A stretch of 64,000 nucleotides of DNA from [Mycobacterium] nativiensis. Lineage in GTDB: Bacteria > Actinomycetota > Actinomycetes > Mycobacteriales > Mycobacteriaceae. Numbering within the stretch: the stretch's first letter is position 1; each line of letters opens with the position of its first letter. The stretch is taken from positions 5,210,447-5,274,446 of the forward strand of contig NZ_CP083986.1 of NCBI RefSeq assembly GCF_020172685.1, in the 5' to 3' direction. A program made the translations under genes and the position numbers. Positions 44,158-53,020 of this stretch are shown here, piece after piece. The notes under the pieces were generated by a model. That model saw only the letters and a program-made list of their open reading frames with translations, ran no database searches and had not been told where the DNA came from.

Positions 44158-45620
44158 GAGGCCGCCCGGCAGTCGGTCCCCGGTTCTGGCGGTGCCGGCG
44201 GCAGGTTGGTCAGGGTGGGCAGATGCGGTGATCCCGACTGCGGTGCGGACGGGGCGGGGCCCGGCCGAGGCCCGGTCGGCGCCGGTCCGGGGTCCGGCAC
44301 GTTGGTCGGCGACGAGCCGGTGCCGTCGGATTTCCCGGTGGTGGACGGCCGCGGGCACGGCGGGAGCAGGGAATCCCGGGCCAGGTTGCGCAGCTGGGTG
44401 ATCGCGTCGTCGAGGGTCCCGGCGGGCAGGCCGTTGCTCACCTGTTGACGGGCCGGCGGGCGCAGATCTTGCAGGGTCATCAACCGGCAGCCCAGCTTGT
44501 CGCCGGACTGGCTGAAGCTGATCTGCACCAGCGCTCCGCGATTGTCGAGGCAGCCCAGCAGGTAGGGCTCCTGCAGCGGGAAGCCGAGGATCGAGCCCTG
44601 TACGCCGCGCATGATCGCCACGGTGCCGCCGTAGGCGGTGACGTAGTAGTTGGTGCGGATGATCACCCGCCCGACCACCAGCCCGGCGGCCAGCAGTGTC
44701 AGCAGCAGCACCGCCGCGATGAACTTGCGCCGCCGTGACCGGGGCGGACGAGCCAGGGTCTCGATCTGCGGCAGCACCCGCTTGGCGACGGTTTTTCGCG
44801 GCGAGATCGCCGAGGCCCGTCCGGCGGCGGTGTCGAGGGAGATGGTGTGGTCGTCGTCGTGGTCGGAGACCGCGCCGGCCAGAATCGGCTGGGTCTGGCC
44901 GTAGTCGACGTCGACGACGTCAGCCACCACCACCGTCACGTTGTCGGGGCCGCCGCCGCGCAGCGCCAGCTCGATCAGCCGCAGTGCGGCGTCGTTGACG
45001 TCGGGGATCTCCAGCGCCTCGTGGATGGTCTCGGTGCTCACCGGGTCGGACAGCCCGTCGGAGCACAGCAGGTAGCGGTCGCCGGCCTGCGCCTCGCGCA
45101 TGATCAGCGTCGGCTCGACCTCGTGGCCGGTCAGGGCCCGCATGATCAGGGAGCGCTGGGGATGGCTGTGCGCCTCTTCCAAGGTGATGCGGCCTTCGTC
45201 GACCAGCGTCTGTACGAAGGTGTCGTCCTTGGTGATCTGGGTGAGCTCGCCGTCGCGCAGCAGGTAGCCGCGCGAGTCGCCGATGTGGGCCAGCCCCAGT
45301 CGGGGGCCGGCAAACAGGATGGTGGTCAGGGTGGTGCCCATGCCCTCGAGTTCCGGATGGTCCTCGACGTAGGCCGCGATAGCCGAATTACCTTCCTGCA
45401 CCGCGGCTTCCAACTTGGCCAGCAGGTCGCCACCCGGCTCGTCGTCGTCCAGGTGGGCCAGCGCGGCGATCACCAGTTGTGACGCGACCTCGCCGGCGGC
45501 GTGTCCGCCCATGCCGTCGGCCAGCGCCAGCAGGCGGGCCCCGGCGTAGACGGAGTCCTCGTTGTTGGAGCGCACCAGGCCGCGGTCGCTGCGAGCGGCG
45601 TAGCGCAGGACCAGGCTCAC
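44154..45620 (-). CDS. pstP: PP2C-type Ser/Thr phosphatase PstP
   Basis: The protein has 488 residues. The PP2C domain (about 1-240) has the metal motifs RSNNEDSVYAGARLLALADG, MGGHAAGEVASQ, AHIGDSRGYLLRDGELTQIT, LLCSDGLSDPVS and GGGPDNVTVVVAD. A cytoplasmic linker, a membrane helix (FIAAVLLLTLLAAGLVVG) and a Pro-rich outer domain ending DCRAAS follow. It reverses phosphorylation by PknA and PknB. The GTG overlaps the fhaB stop. Confidence 0.97.
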   Translation of the reverse strand: MSLVLRYAARSDRGLVRSNNEDSVYAGARLLALADGMGGHAAGEVASQLVIAALAHLDDDEPGGDLLAKLEAAVQEGNSAIAAYVEDHPELEGMGTTLTTILFAGPRLGLAHIGDSRGYLLRDGELTQITKDDTFVQTLVDEGRITLEEAHSHPQRSLIMRALTGHEVEPTLIMREAQAGDRYLLCSDGLSDPVSTETIHEALEIPDVNDAALRLIELALRGGGPDNVTVVVADVVDVDYGQTQPILAGAVSDHDDDHTISLDTAAGRASAISPRKTVAKRVLPQIETLARPPRSRRRKFIAAVLLLTLLAAGLVVGRVIIRTNYYVTAYGGTVAIMRGVQGSILGFPLQEPYLLGCLDNRGALVQISFSQSGDKLGCRLMTLQDLRPPARQQVSNGLPAGTLDDAITQLRNLARDSLLPPCPRPSTTGKSDGTGSSPTNVPDPGPAPTGPRPGPAPSAPQSGSPHLPTLTNLPPAPPEPGTDCRAAS

Positions 45621-46084
45621 CGGCGGAGCTCGATCGCGGTCTTGCCGATTCGTATCGGCGTTCCGACGGGAACCCGTACTGCTGTGGTCACCTTCACCCT
45701 GTCAAGGTAGGTGCCGTTGGTCGAGCCGAGGTCTTCGACATACCATTCCGACCCCCGCTGAGACAGCCGAGCGTGCCGGGTGGAGGCGTAATCGTCGGTG
45801 AGCACCAGGGTCGAGTCGTCGGCACGGCCGACCAGAACGGGCTGGTCGCCCAGGGCGATGCGGGCTCCGGTCAGCGGACCCTCGGTGACCACCAGGTGGC
45901 GAGCGGTGGTGCGCTGCTCCCGCGACGGCAGCAGCACACCGCGGATCGACAGCCCGCGGCGGACCATCACCGCGCCGGTCGGCGCGTAGATGTCGGTCCG
46001 CAGAATCCGCAGAACCGACCAGATGAACAGCCACAGCAACGTCAAAAAACCGGCTCGCGTCAGCTGCAGCACGAGTCCCTGCAT
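45617..46084 (-). CDS. fhaB: FHA-domain protein FhaB (FipA)
   Basis: This 155-residue protein has one N-terminal membrane helix (TRAGFLTLLWLFIWSVL) and a cytoplasmic FHA domain (VLVGRADDSTLVLTDDYAST, RHARLSQRGSEWYVEDLGST, NGTYLDRVKV) that binds phosphothreonine. It interacts with FtsZ and FtsQ in M. tuberculosis. The ATG gives the recalled length exactly, and GAGAGGA lies upstream. A 136-base gap separates it from fhaA, so it may have its own promoter. Confidence 0.96.
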   Translation of the reverse strand: MQGLVLQLTRAGFLTLLWLFIWSVLRILRTDIYAPTGAVMVRRGLSIRGVLLPSREQRTTARHLVVTEGPLTGARIALGDQPVLVGRADDSTLVLTDDYASTRHARLSQRGSEWYVEDLGSTNGTYLDRVKVTTAVRVPVGTPIRIGKTAIELRR

Positions 46085-46220
46085 CCGGCGTCCTCTCCGT
46101 CCTCGCGCCGTCCATACGGTGCTCGCGGCGGAGCACTTCGGCAAAGTCACGATACTTGGACGCCGGTGACCGTAGGGCAAAGCGGGAGCGCTTCGCTCAT
46201 TCCGGCGGCGTGGGCCGTCC

Positions 46221-47723
46221 CTAGTGGACCCGGACGATGATCTCGGAGTGGCCGAGCCGGATCACGTCGCCGTCCGCCAACTGCCACTCCTGGACCGGGG
46301 CATTGTTCACCGTGGTGCCGTTGGTGGAGTTGAGGTCGGACAGCAGGGCAACCCGACCGTCCCAGCGGATCTCCAGATGACGCCGTGACACCCCGGTGTC
46401 GGGCAGCCGGAACTGGGCATCCTGGCCACGGCCCACCACGTTGGTGCCCTCATGCAGTTGGTAGGTGCGGCCGCTGCCGTCGTCGAGCTGCAGGGTGACC
46501 GACGCCGGAGCCGAGTAGGCACGCTGGCCGTAGCCGGCCTGGGGCTCGCCGTAGCCCTGGGGCTCGCCGTATCCGCCGGGTGCCGGTTGACCGTAGTCGT
46601 AACCGGCCTGGGGTTCGCCGTATCCGCCGGGTGCCTGCTGGCCGTAGTCGTAGCCCGCCGGGGCGGCCGGGGCCTGCTGGCCGTAGTCGTAGCCGGGCTG
46701 GGCGTAGTCCTGCCGGCCGTAGGACGGCGCACCCTGGTCCGGGTAGGAGGGGCGCTGCTCTGGCTGGGCCCCGGGCTGGGAATAGTCGTCGTGGCGGGGG
46801 CGCTCGTAGTCGCCGTAGCCGGGCTGACCGCCTGGGTAGGCCGGTGCGGGCGGCGGCTGCTGCTGGTAGCCCTGCTCATACCCCTGGGGGGCGCCTTGGG
46901 GGGAGTAGCCGCCCTGGTCCGGGTAGGAGGGGCGCTGCTCGTAGGACTGCGGGTAGCCGCCCTGGCCGCCGGGGTAACCGCCCTGGTCCGGATAGCTGCC
47001 CTGGTCGGGGTAGCTGCCCTGGTCGGGGTAGCCGCCCTGCTCGGGCCGGCGCGGCGGGGCGTAACCGCCCGGACCGCCGTGGCCCTGCTCGGGGTAGCCG
47101 CCCTGCTGGTAGGGGTCCGGCTCCGGGGCGTAATGGCTGCCACGCGGTTCCTGACCGCCACGCGCGTCGTCTCCCGGCCGGCCGTAGCGCGGGTCGTAGT
47201 AATCGTCGCCCGGACGGTCCTGCCCGTGGGCGCCGCGGTAGCTCGGGTTATCGGTCATCGGTGGCACTCCTGATTCTGCGGTAAACGCATGATCTGATTG
47301 TGGCGGGCGGGATTCACTGACCGTCTGGCTGGGGTTTGCATCCGGATTGACCGCGCCCCGCGTGCGGACCTGGCCGGTACGCAGACTCGGCGACTGCTCG
47401 AACCGGACAACCACATCACCATACGTTTGCCACCCCTGTTCGCCGATGTGTCCCGCTAAATGCCGGGCAAAGGCCTTCGACGTCAAATCCTGGTCGGCGC
47501 CCACATTGTCGTAGTCGTCCACACCGAGGGTAATGACGTATTCATTGGGCGCCAAAAGCTGATTGCCGGATAACGCCCGCACTCCGGCGGCGGCTTCGCG
47601 GCGCAACGCGGCCTCGACCTCTTCGGGGACCACTCCCCCTCCGAAGACCCTGGCCATCGCATCCTCCACGGCGGATTCGAGCCTGCGCTCGATGCGTTGA
47701 ACCAGCCCATGCTGGCTGTCCAT
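46221..47723 (-). CDS. fhaA: FHA-domain protein FhaA
   Basis: Protein of 500 residues. The N-terminal DUF3662 domain (about 1-120) is followed by a long Gly/Tyr/Pro/Gln-rich linker with YPDQG and [15 protein letters not shown] repeats, and a C-terminal FHA domain ([31 protein letters not shown]). In M. tuberculosis FhaA binds phosphorylated MurJ and restrains peptidoglycan synthesis. The ATG at 47723 has GAGG 8 bases upstream. Confidence 0.96.
   Translation of the reverse strand: MDSQHGLVQRIERRLESAVEDAMARVFGGGVVPEEVEAALRREAAAGVRALSGNQLLAPNEYVITLGVDDYDNVGADQDLTSKAFARHLAGHIGEQGWQTYGDVVVRFEQSPSLRTGQVRTRGAVNPDANPSQTVSESRPPQSDHAFTAESGVPPMTDNPSYRGAHGQDRPGDDYYDPRYGRPGDDARGGQEPRGSHYAPEPDPYQQGGYPEQGHGGPGGYAPPRRPEQGGYPDQGSYPDQGSYPDQGGYPGGQGGYPQSYEQRPSYPDQGGYSPQGAPQGYEQGYQQQPPPAPAYPGGQPGYGDYERPRHDDYSQPGAQPEQRPSYPDQGAPSYGRQDYAQPGYDYGQQAPAAPAGYDYGQQAPGGYGEPQAGYDYGQPAPGGYGEPQGYGEPQAGYGQRAYSAPASVTLQLDDGSGRTYQLHEGTNVVGRGQDAQFRLPDTGVSRRHLEIRWDGRVALLSDLNSTNGTTVNNAPVQEWQLADGDVIRLGHSEIIVRVH
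46972..47044 (-). repeat. Tandem 18-bp coding repeats in fhaA linker
   Basis: Consecutive copies of an 18-base unit encode (G/S)YPDQG three to four times in a row. Further degenerate copies lie across 46500-47100. Copy number probably varies between strains. Confidence 0.7.
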
Positions 47724-47809
47724 CTCCTGCCGCCTCACTAGCCGTCGTCAAGTTTCCTGGTCGGCGGAACGCCGCTGCGGCGTGTCGCTCAGCTGCATCC
47801 GCCCTGCAC

Positions 47810-47815
47810 ATGGTA
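47810..47815 (-). promoter_or_regulatory. Candidate -10 (TACCAT) for fhaA
   Basis: TACCAT on the minus strand lies about 87 bases before the fhaA ATG in the fhaA/tRNA-Leu gap. No clear -35 is seen. This would be the main promoter of the fhaA-to-pknB operon. Confidence 0.3.
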
Positions 47816-47964
47816 TCGACCCGGTGAGCTGTGGCGGCACCCTTCTTCGGCGGAGAATCGGATAAGAGCAGGTCACGATGGGGTCACGGCCCGTTGGCCG
47901 CCGACATCGCCACGGTCGGCGGCGGACGTGGAACCGGGTAGCGGGGGCTCCTCCGCGACCGTGA

Positions 47965-47970
47965 TACGCT
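47965..47970 (+). promoter_or_regulatory. -10 (TACGCT) of tRNA-Leu
   Basis: TACGCT lies 13 bases before the mature 5' end of tRNA-Leu, a normal distance for a short tRNA leader. Confidence 0.45.
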
Positions 47971-47983
47971 CCCCCGGTCGCTC

Positions 47984-48066
47984 GGGCGAGTGGCGGAATG
48001 GCAGACGCGCTGGCTTCAGGTGCCAGTGTCCTTCGGGACGTGGGGGTTCAAGTCCCCCTTCGCCCA
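47984..48066 (+). tRNA. leuT: tRNA-Leu (CAG)
   Basis: Class II tRNA: acceptor GGGCGAG/TTCGCCC, anticodon stem CTGGC/GCCAG with loop TTCAGGT (anticodon CAG), a long variable arm TGTCCTTCGGGACGT and T stem GGGGG/CCCCC. CCA is not encoded. It marks the border between the conserved origin region and the accessory block to the right. Confidence 0.97.
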
Positions 48067-48085
48067 CAGATTTTTCACAGGGATG

Positions 48086-48113
48086 GCCCCGGCCTTTGGC
48101 CGGGGTCTTTTCT
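48086..48113 (+). terminator. Intrinsic terminator after tRNA-Leu
   Basis: A perfect 8-bp G+C stem, CCCCGGCC/GGCCGGGG, with a TTT loop is followed by TCTTTTCT. This is a textbook rho-independent terminator 20 bases after the tRNA. Confidence 0.9.
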
Positions 48114-48181
48114 GTTGGTCCCTTCACGACACTTCCCCGACGACGGCTGGGTGGGCGCTGCTTGGCGAAGACCCATATAGA

Positions 48182-49234
48182 TCAGTCCGGCTGAACGTCT
48201 ACCCACTCCAAGTAGGCGCTGCCAGACACCACGGCCGACCGCCAGGTGCCGGTGTAGGAGTAGGCCGCGACGTATCCGGGGCCGTGGCCCTGGCGCCAGG
48301 GTGAGTCGACGGTGCCGTCGACAGCCAGGATGTCCCGGTCGCCGTCGCGAACTGTCCATCGGATCGTGCGTGGGCACCGCATGGTGTTGCCGCGGTCGTC
48401 GAGCAAGGGATCGCCGTACGCCGTCACGGTGAACTCGACGTCGGTGTAGACCTCGGTCGCACCGCCCAACACCCGCACGTGTGCCAGCCGGCAGGCCACC
48501 CTGCCCCGGGCGCGCACATCGGTCAACAGAATCTGCGTGTGATCGTCGATGGCGATGATCTGGTAGGTGAAGAAGTCCATCGGCAGCTTCAGCGCCGCCG
48601 GCATGGTTCGGCGCAGGAATCCCTGATGGGTCCGGATCCGCGCGTACTCAAAGGTGCCCAGGCCGCTGACCTCGACGCCGTCGACCACTCCGCGGTACGG
48701 GGCCAGCAGGCTCAGATGGTCGTAGATCGGCGACTTCACGAAGTACGAGACCTGTTCGGTGACAGCCAATTCGAGGTCGACGTCGAACCCGGGGTAACGG
48801 CCCCGCACCGCGACCCTGGGCAGCGCGACGTCGAGCGCGAGATCGTCGCCCCAGCGCAAGTCCCCGCCGTCATCGGAGAACCGGCACTGGGCGCGCATGT
48901 CGTAGGACCGATAGAACCGCTGGTCCTCTTTCGCCGTCGACGAGAACACGGTGGTGGTGTCCCGGGCGTCGGGGGCGGCCAGGTGGTCGAGGTCGAACAG
49001 CTCGGTGCCCGAAGCCCCGAGCAGCGTCATGGTGTTGAGGTAGCGGTGCGGTTCGGGGAGATCAGGGACGAAAACCCCGTAATGCGTTGTCCCCCAAACG
49101 CGTGATTGGGCGTGAGGCTGGATGATCTGCGGCAGGTCGAACGGGCGCCGGGATGCCGGCAGGCGCCGGTCGGCCAGCGGCAGCAGACCGTCGATAACGG
49201 CATAGGACAACGCGCGGGAGATCGGGTGCCTCAC
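48182..49234 (-). CDS. DUF6670-like hypothetical protein
   Basis: The 350-residue soluble protein resembles the mycobacterial DUF6670 group; function unknown. It contains SRVWGTTHYGVFVPDLPEPH, several beta-rich stretches (GVEVSGLGTFEYARI, FFTYQIIAIDDHTQILLTDV) and a C-terminal SYTGTWRSAVVSGSAYLEWV, which suggest a beta-barrel lipid- or ligand-binding fold. The GTG at 49234 is supported by the leaderless -10 TACGGT six bases upstream. It is divergent from a TetR gene. Confidence 0.75.
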   Translation of the reverse strand: MRHPISRALSYAVIDGLLPLADRRLPASRRPFDLPQIIQPHAQSRVWGTTHYGVFVPDLPEPHRYLNTMTLLGASGTELFDLDHLAAPDARDTTTVFSSTAKEDQRFYRSYDMRAQCRFSDDGGDLRWGDDLALDVALPRVAVRGRYPGFDVDLELAVTEQVSYFVKSPIYDHLSLLAPYRGVVDGVEVSGLGTFEYARIRTHQGFLRRTMPAALKLPMDFFTYQIIAIDDHTQILLTDVRARGRVACRLAHVRVLGGATEVYTDVEFTVTAYGDPLLDDRGNTMRCPRTIRWTVRDGDRDILAVDGTVDSPWRQGHGPGYVAAYSYTGTWRSAVVSGSAYLEWVDVQPD

Positions 49235-49240
49235 CGAGCC

Positions 49241-49290
49241 ACCGTAACCGCGTGTACAAGGGCCCCTGACTAACATGCTGTTTTTACACT
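49241..49290. promoter_or_regulatory. Back-to-back leaderless promoters of DUF6670 and TetR genes
   Basis: The gap between the two GTG starts is only 63 bases. On the minus strand TACGGT (complement of 49241-49246) is 6 bases before one GTG. On the plus strand TACACT (49285-49290) is 7 bases before the other. The TetR protein could control both. Confidence 0.5.
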
Positions 49291-49297
49291 GTCGGGT

Positions 49298-49930
49298 GTG
49301 ACTGGGGACAAGCGGCGACGGATGTCGGCTGAGGAGCGACGCAAGCAGCTGCTCGACATCGCGCAGCGGATCATCGACGCCGAAGGGTTCCCCGCCGCGA
49401 CGCCGAAGCGCATCGCTGACGAAGCCGGCATCAACCGAACGGTGATCTACCAGCAGTTCGGTGATCCGGCCGGCATGTTCGCCGCACTTGTCGACCGTGA
49501 AATCACCCGAGCCGGAGTGCAATTCGCGCAAGTGGTGGCCGAGGTGCCAGATGTCGGGCGCACCGGCGACAGGTATCTGGTGCGGGTGTTCGAGGGGACC
49601 CTCAACGCCATCGACGCGCACCCGGCGACCTGGCGGCTGTTTCTGTTTCCCCCGGAGGGTGCTCCCGCGGAGTTGCACCGCCGGCTGGCCAGCTCCCAGG
49701 ACTTCCTGTTGTCGTTTCTCACCCGCGAGCTGCTGAGAATGAGGCCGGATCTACACGATCCCGAATACACCGCACGGATGGTGCAGGCGGCCGGCCGTGA
49801 ACTGCTGCAGCTGCGGCTCAGCGACCCCGAGTCCGCGACGCGGGAGCGGCTGAGCGCGCTGATGCGCAGCCTGAACGCAGACATCACGGGGCGGTCCGGG
49901 GAAAAGGCTCTCTCAGAGCGCGGCGAATAG
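49298..49930 (+). CDS. TetR family transcriptional regulator
   Basis: Regulator of 210 residues with an N-terminal helix-turn-helix (RKQLLDIAQRIIDAEGFPAA, TPKRIADEAGINRTVIYQQF) and a variable ligand-binding C-terminal domain. By position it likely controls the divergent DUF6670 gene. The transcript appears leaderless (GTG). Ligand unknown. Confidence 0.85.
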   Translation: MTGDKRRRMSAEERRKQLLDIAQRIIDAEGFPAATPKRIADEAGINRTVIYQQFGDPAGMFAALVDREITRAGVQFAQVVAEVPDVGRTGDRYLVRVFEGTLNAIDAHPATWRLFLFPPEGAPAELHRRLASSQDFLLSFLTRELLRMRPDLHDPEYTARMVQAAGRELLQLRLSDPESATRERLSALMRSLNADITGRSGEKALSERGE

Positions 49931-49982
49931 GGCCGTCAACAGCTCCGCGAGGTCGCGTTGCGTGCCGCCGGTGGCGAGCCGG

Positions 49983-50600
49983 CTACGGCGCGACGGGCGA
50001 CCGCCGCAGCCCCGGCAGCACATACCGGCGCAGATGTCGTCGCAGCGACGCCGTGTCGTCGGGGTCGATGTGGTTGCCGGGGACGCTGCCCAGGCTGATC
50101 ATCACCCGCGCCACCCACTCGCTGGCCTCGGGCAGGTCGGTGTCCGGGTGGATGTCGCCACCGGCCGCCGCGGCCGCCACAAACGGATACCAGAACGCCG
50201 CGAGGTCGGGAACCAGGCCGCGGACGCCGGCCCCGGCGCAGGCGGTGAACTCATCCGGCTCGGCGGTGCGGAGCCGCATCAGCAGCGTTCCGGGGTCGTC
50301 GTAGGCGCGGCGACCGATATGGACGCCGGCCACCAGCTGCTCTTCGAAGCTGCCCAGGGTGGAGAGCTCGGCACGCGATCTGGCCCAGCTGGCCTCAATG
50401 AGCCGGATGATAGCGGCACCCACGAGCGCGGGCTTGTCGGCGAACTTCCGGTACAGCCAGGCGCGCGACACCCCGGCGCGTTCGGCGACGTCGATCATGG
50501 TCGTCGCCCGAATGCCCTTCTCGGCCAACAGCTGTTCGGTCGCATCCAGGAGCCGGTCGGTTGTCGACGGTGTCGCACCCGCCGGCGTCTTTGCGTCCAC
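49983..50600 (-). CDS. TetR family regulator of the monooxygenase cluster
   Basis: This 205-residue TetR protein has DRLLDATEQLLAEKGIRATT and IDVAERAGVSRAWLYRKFAD as helix-turn-helix. GGAGG lies 6 bases before the GTG. It is divergent from the six-gene oxidation cluster, and two matched palindromes in the 126-base gap are likely operators. It is probably the repressor of the cluster and of itself. Confidence 0.85.
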   Translation of the reverse strand: MDAKTPAGATPSTTDRLLDATEQLLAEKGIRATTMIDVAERAGVSRAWLYRKFADKPALVGAAIIRLIEASWARSRAELSTLGSFEEQLVAGVHIGRRAYDDPGTLLMRLRTAEPDEFTACAGAGVRGLVPDLAAFWYPFVAAAAAGGDIHPDTDLPEASEWVARVMISLGSVPGNHIDPDDTASLRRHLRRYVLPGLRRSPVAP

Positions 50601-50634
50601 GGCTCACCTCCTGTGGCAGAAGCCTAGCAAGGGA

Positions 50635-50660
50635 GTAGACAGATTTGAGGATCTGTGTAC
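50635..50660. promoter_or_regulatory. Operator O1 overlapping the cluster promoter
   Basis: GTAGACAG and CTGTGTAC form an 8-bp inverted repeat with one mismatch around a 10-base spacer. It covers a promoter-like pair, TAGACA (50636-50641) and TACTAT (50658-50663), with a 16-base gap. Confidence 0.6.
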
Positions 50661-50678
50661 TATGACCAATCGCACCCT

Positions 50679-50704
50679 GTAGACACTTCTGTGAACCTGT
50701 CTAC
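50679..50704. promoter_or_regulatory. Operator O2 in the monooxygenase leader
   Basis: GTAGACAC and CTGTCTAC repeat the O1 layout exactly: 8-base arms (one mismatch) and a 10-base spacer. Centre-to-centre distance to O1 is 44 bases, about four helical turns. Bases 50632-50642 and 50697-50707 are also a perfect 11-bp inverted repeat. Confidence 0.6.
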
Positions 50705-50726
50705 TCCGGACCCCGGAGGTTTCCCC

Positions 50727-52097
50727 ATGTCCTCACCCCGCACTGCGATCATCGGTGCCGGCATCAGCGGCCTGACAGCCGGAAAGATGCTGGCCGACTA
50801 CGCGATCGACTACACCTGTTTTGAATCCTCCGACCGGATCGGCGGGAACTGGGCGTTCGGCAACCCGAACGGGCACTCCAGCGCCTACCGGTCACTGCAC
50901 ATCGACACCTCGAAGCACCAACTGTCGTTCCGGGATTTCCCGATGCCCCCCGACTACCCGGACTTCCTGCATCACACGCTGGTCAAGGAGTACCTGGAGT
51001 CCTACGCCGATGCGTTCGAGCTCAAACGCAACATCGAGTTCACCACCGAGGTCACCCACGCGCAGCGGCTTCCCGACGGCGGCTGGGAACTGGAACTGAC
51101 CAGAGGTGAGCGCCAACGGTTCGACCTGCTGGTGGTCGCCAACGGCCACCACTGGGACCCGCGCCTGCCGGACTTCCCCGGTGAGTTCACCGGAGAGACC
51201 CTGCACGCACACCACTACATCGACCCGAAGACGCCACTGCAGTTCTCCGGCAAGAGGATCCTGGTGGTCGGCCTGGGTAACAGCGCGGCAGACATCGCCG
51301 TCGAACTGTCATCCCGGACGCTCGAGAACGAACTGACCCTGTCGACGCGCTCCGGAGCCTGGATCGTGCCGAAGTATGTGGCCGGCAAGCCCGCCGACAA
51401 GTACTACCGGACCAGTCCCTATGTGCCGTTGTCCTGGCAGCGCAAGGTTGCCCAGTGGGCCCAGCCGATCATGTCCGGCCGGCCCGAGGATCTCGGCCTG
51501 CCGACGCCCAACCACAAGTTCTTCGAGGCGCACCCCACCCAGTCGATGGAGCTGCCGTTCCGGCTGGGATCCGGTGACGTCATTCCGAAGCCGAATATCG
51601 ACCGACTCGACGGCGATACCGTGCATTTCGTCGACGGCACCAGCGGCCAGTTCGACATCATCATCTATGCCACCGGCTACAACATCACCTTCCCGTTCTT
51701 CGACCAGGACTTCATCAGCGCACCGGAGAACCGGATCGATCTGTACAAGCGGATGTTCTATCCCGGCATCGACGACCTGGTGTTCGCCGGATTCGCCCAG
51801 TCCACTCCGACACTGTTCCCGTTCGTGGAATCCCAGGCCCGCCTGATCGGTGCCTACGCCGCCGGCCGCTACCGGCTGCCGTCGGAGGCCGAGATGCGCC
51901 GGGTGATCACCGCCGACATGCGCAAGTACACCGGCCACATGGTGGACAGACCCCGGCACACCCAGCAGGTCGACTACTTCCTCTACGAACACGACATGCG
52001 CACCCGCGAGATCCCGCGCGGGGCGAAGCGGGCGGCTGAACTCGGCGGGCCCGCGTGGGCCGGGGTCACCACGACGCGGATCGGAGCAACCGCATGA
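50727..52097 (+). CDS. Flavin-containing monooxygenase
   Basis: The enzyme has 456 residues. FAD site GAGISGLTAGKML, then FESSDRIGGNWAFGN, the FMO fingerprint FTGETLHAHHY, and the NADPH site VVGLGNSAADIAVEL are all present. Such enzymes insert oxygen at S or N atoms or act as Baeyer-Villiger enzymes; the substrate is unknown. GGAGG lies 7 bases before the ATG at 50727. It is the first gene of a tightly packed operon and overlaps the next by ATGA. Confidence 0.9.
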   Translation: MSSPRTAIIGAGISGLTAGKMLADYAIDYTCFESSDRIGGNWAFGNPNGHSSAYRSLHIDTSKHQLSFRDFPMPPDYPDFLHHTLVKEYLESYADAFELKRNIEFTTEVTHAQRLPDGGWELELTRGERQRFDLLVVANGHHWDPRLPDFPGEFTGETLHAHHYIDPKTPLQFSGKRILVVGLGNSAADIAVELSSRTLENELTLSTRSGAWIVPKYVAGKPADKYYRTSPYVPLSWQRKVAQWAQPIMSGRPEDLGLPTPNHKFFEAHPTQSMELPFRLGSGDVIPKPNIDRLDGDTVHFVDGTSGQFDIIIYATGYNITFPFFDQDFISAPENRIDLYKRMFYPGIDDLVFAGFAQSTPTLFPFVESQARLIGAYAAGRYRLPSEAEMRRVITADMRKYTGHMVDRPRHTQQVDYFLYEHDMRTREIPRGAKRAAELGGPAWAGVTTTRIGATA

Positions 52098-53011
52098 GCA
52101 CGACGATCCGCTTCGACAGCGGCGGCGCGACGTGCGTCGGCGAGTTCTTCCCGGCCGCCAAGCAGCTCGGCGAGAACGGCTCGCCGGTGGTGGTGCTCGG
52201 GCACGGACTGGGCGGCACCGTCGACTCCGGCCTGGTCCGGTTCGCTGAGGCGTTGAGCGTGGCCGGATTCGCCGCCTTCGCCTTCGACTATCGGTACTTC
52301 GGGGCATCCGAGGGCCAACCGCGCCAACGGATCTCGATGAAGGAACAGATCGCCGACTTCCGTGCGGCGTGCGTGGCTGCGGCCGAACAGCCTGGCGTCG
52401 ATCCGTCGTGCATCGTGGTGTGGGGCGTGTCCCTGGCGGGCGGTCACGTCTTCGAGCTGGCCGCCACCATGCCGGGTGTCGCCGCCGCGATTTCGCTGAC
52501 CCCGATCGTCAGCGGTCCGGCCGCCGCGATCGCCGCGCTGCCGCAGCACCGGCCGGCGACCATGCTGCGCTCCACGGTGACCGGCTGGCGCAGCGCGCTG
52601 TCCCAACGCACCGGCGGTCCGCCGGCGACGATCCCGCTGGTGGGCCGCCCCGGCGAGCTGGCCACCCTGACCCCCGACGGCTACTACGAGGCATACACCG
52701 CGATGGCGGGCCCCACCTGGCGCAACGAGATCGACGCCCAGGTCGGCGTCCAACTGGGCGGCTACCGGCCGGGCAAGCACGCCGACGCCATCGCGTGCCC
52801 GATGCTGGTGCAGATCGCCGACTTCGACCGCTGCGCTCCCCCGCAGGCCGCGGCCAAGGCGGCATTCGCCGCGCGCGCCGAAGTGCGGCACTACCCGTGC
52901 GATCACTTCGATGTCTTCCCCGGTGGCGACTGGTTCGACCATGTCATCGACCACCAGATCGTCTTTTTGGCCCGGCATCTGGGTGGTTCGACCGCTACGG
53001 TCGCGGGTTAG
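52094..53011 (+). CDS. Alpha/beta hydrolase
   Basis: Hydrolase of 305 residues with oxyanion segment GHGLGG, nucleophile elbow GVSLAGG (Ser near residue 116), acid residue in IADFDRCAPP and His in CDHFDVFPGG. It may cleave an ester made by the monooxygenase. It overlaps the monooxygenase stop and is 9 bases from the ligase gene. Confidence 0.85.
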   Translation: MSTTIRFDSGGATCVGEFFPAAKQLGENGSPVVVLGHGLGGTVDSGLVRFAEALSVAGFAAFAFDYRYFGASEGQPRQRISMKEQIADFRAACVAAAEQPGVDPSCIVVWGVSLAGGHVFELAATMPGVAAAISLTPIVSGPAAAIAALPQHRPATMLRSTVTGWRSALSQRTGGPPATIPLVGRPGELATLTPDGYYEAYTAMAGPTWRNEIDAQVGVQLGGYRPGKHADAIACPMLVQIADFDRCAPPQAAAKAAFAARAEVRHYPCDHFDVFPGGDWFDHVIDHQIVFLARHLGGSTATVAG

Positions 53012-53020
53012 GAGGTCGCG

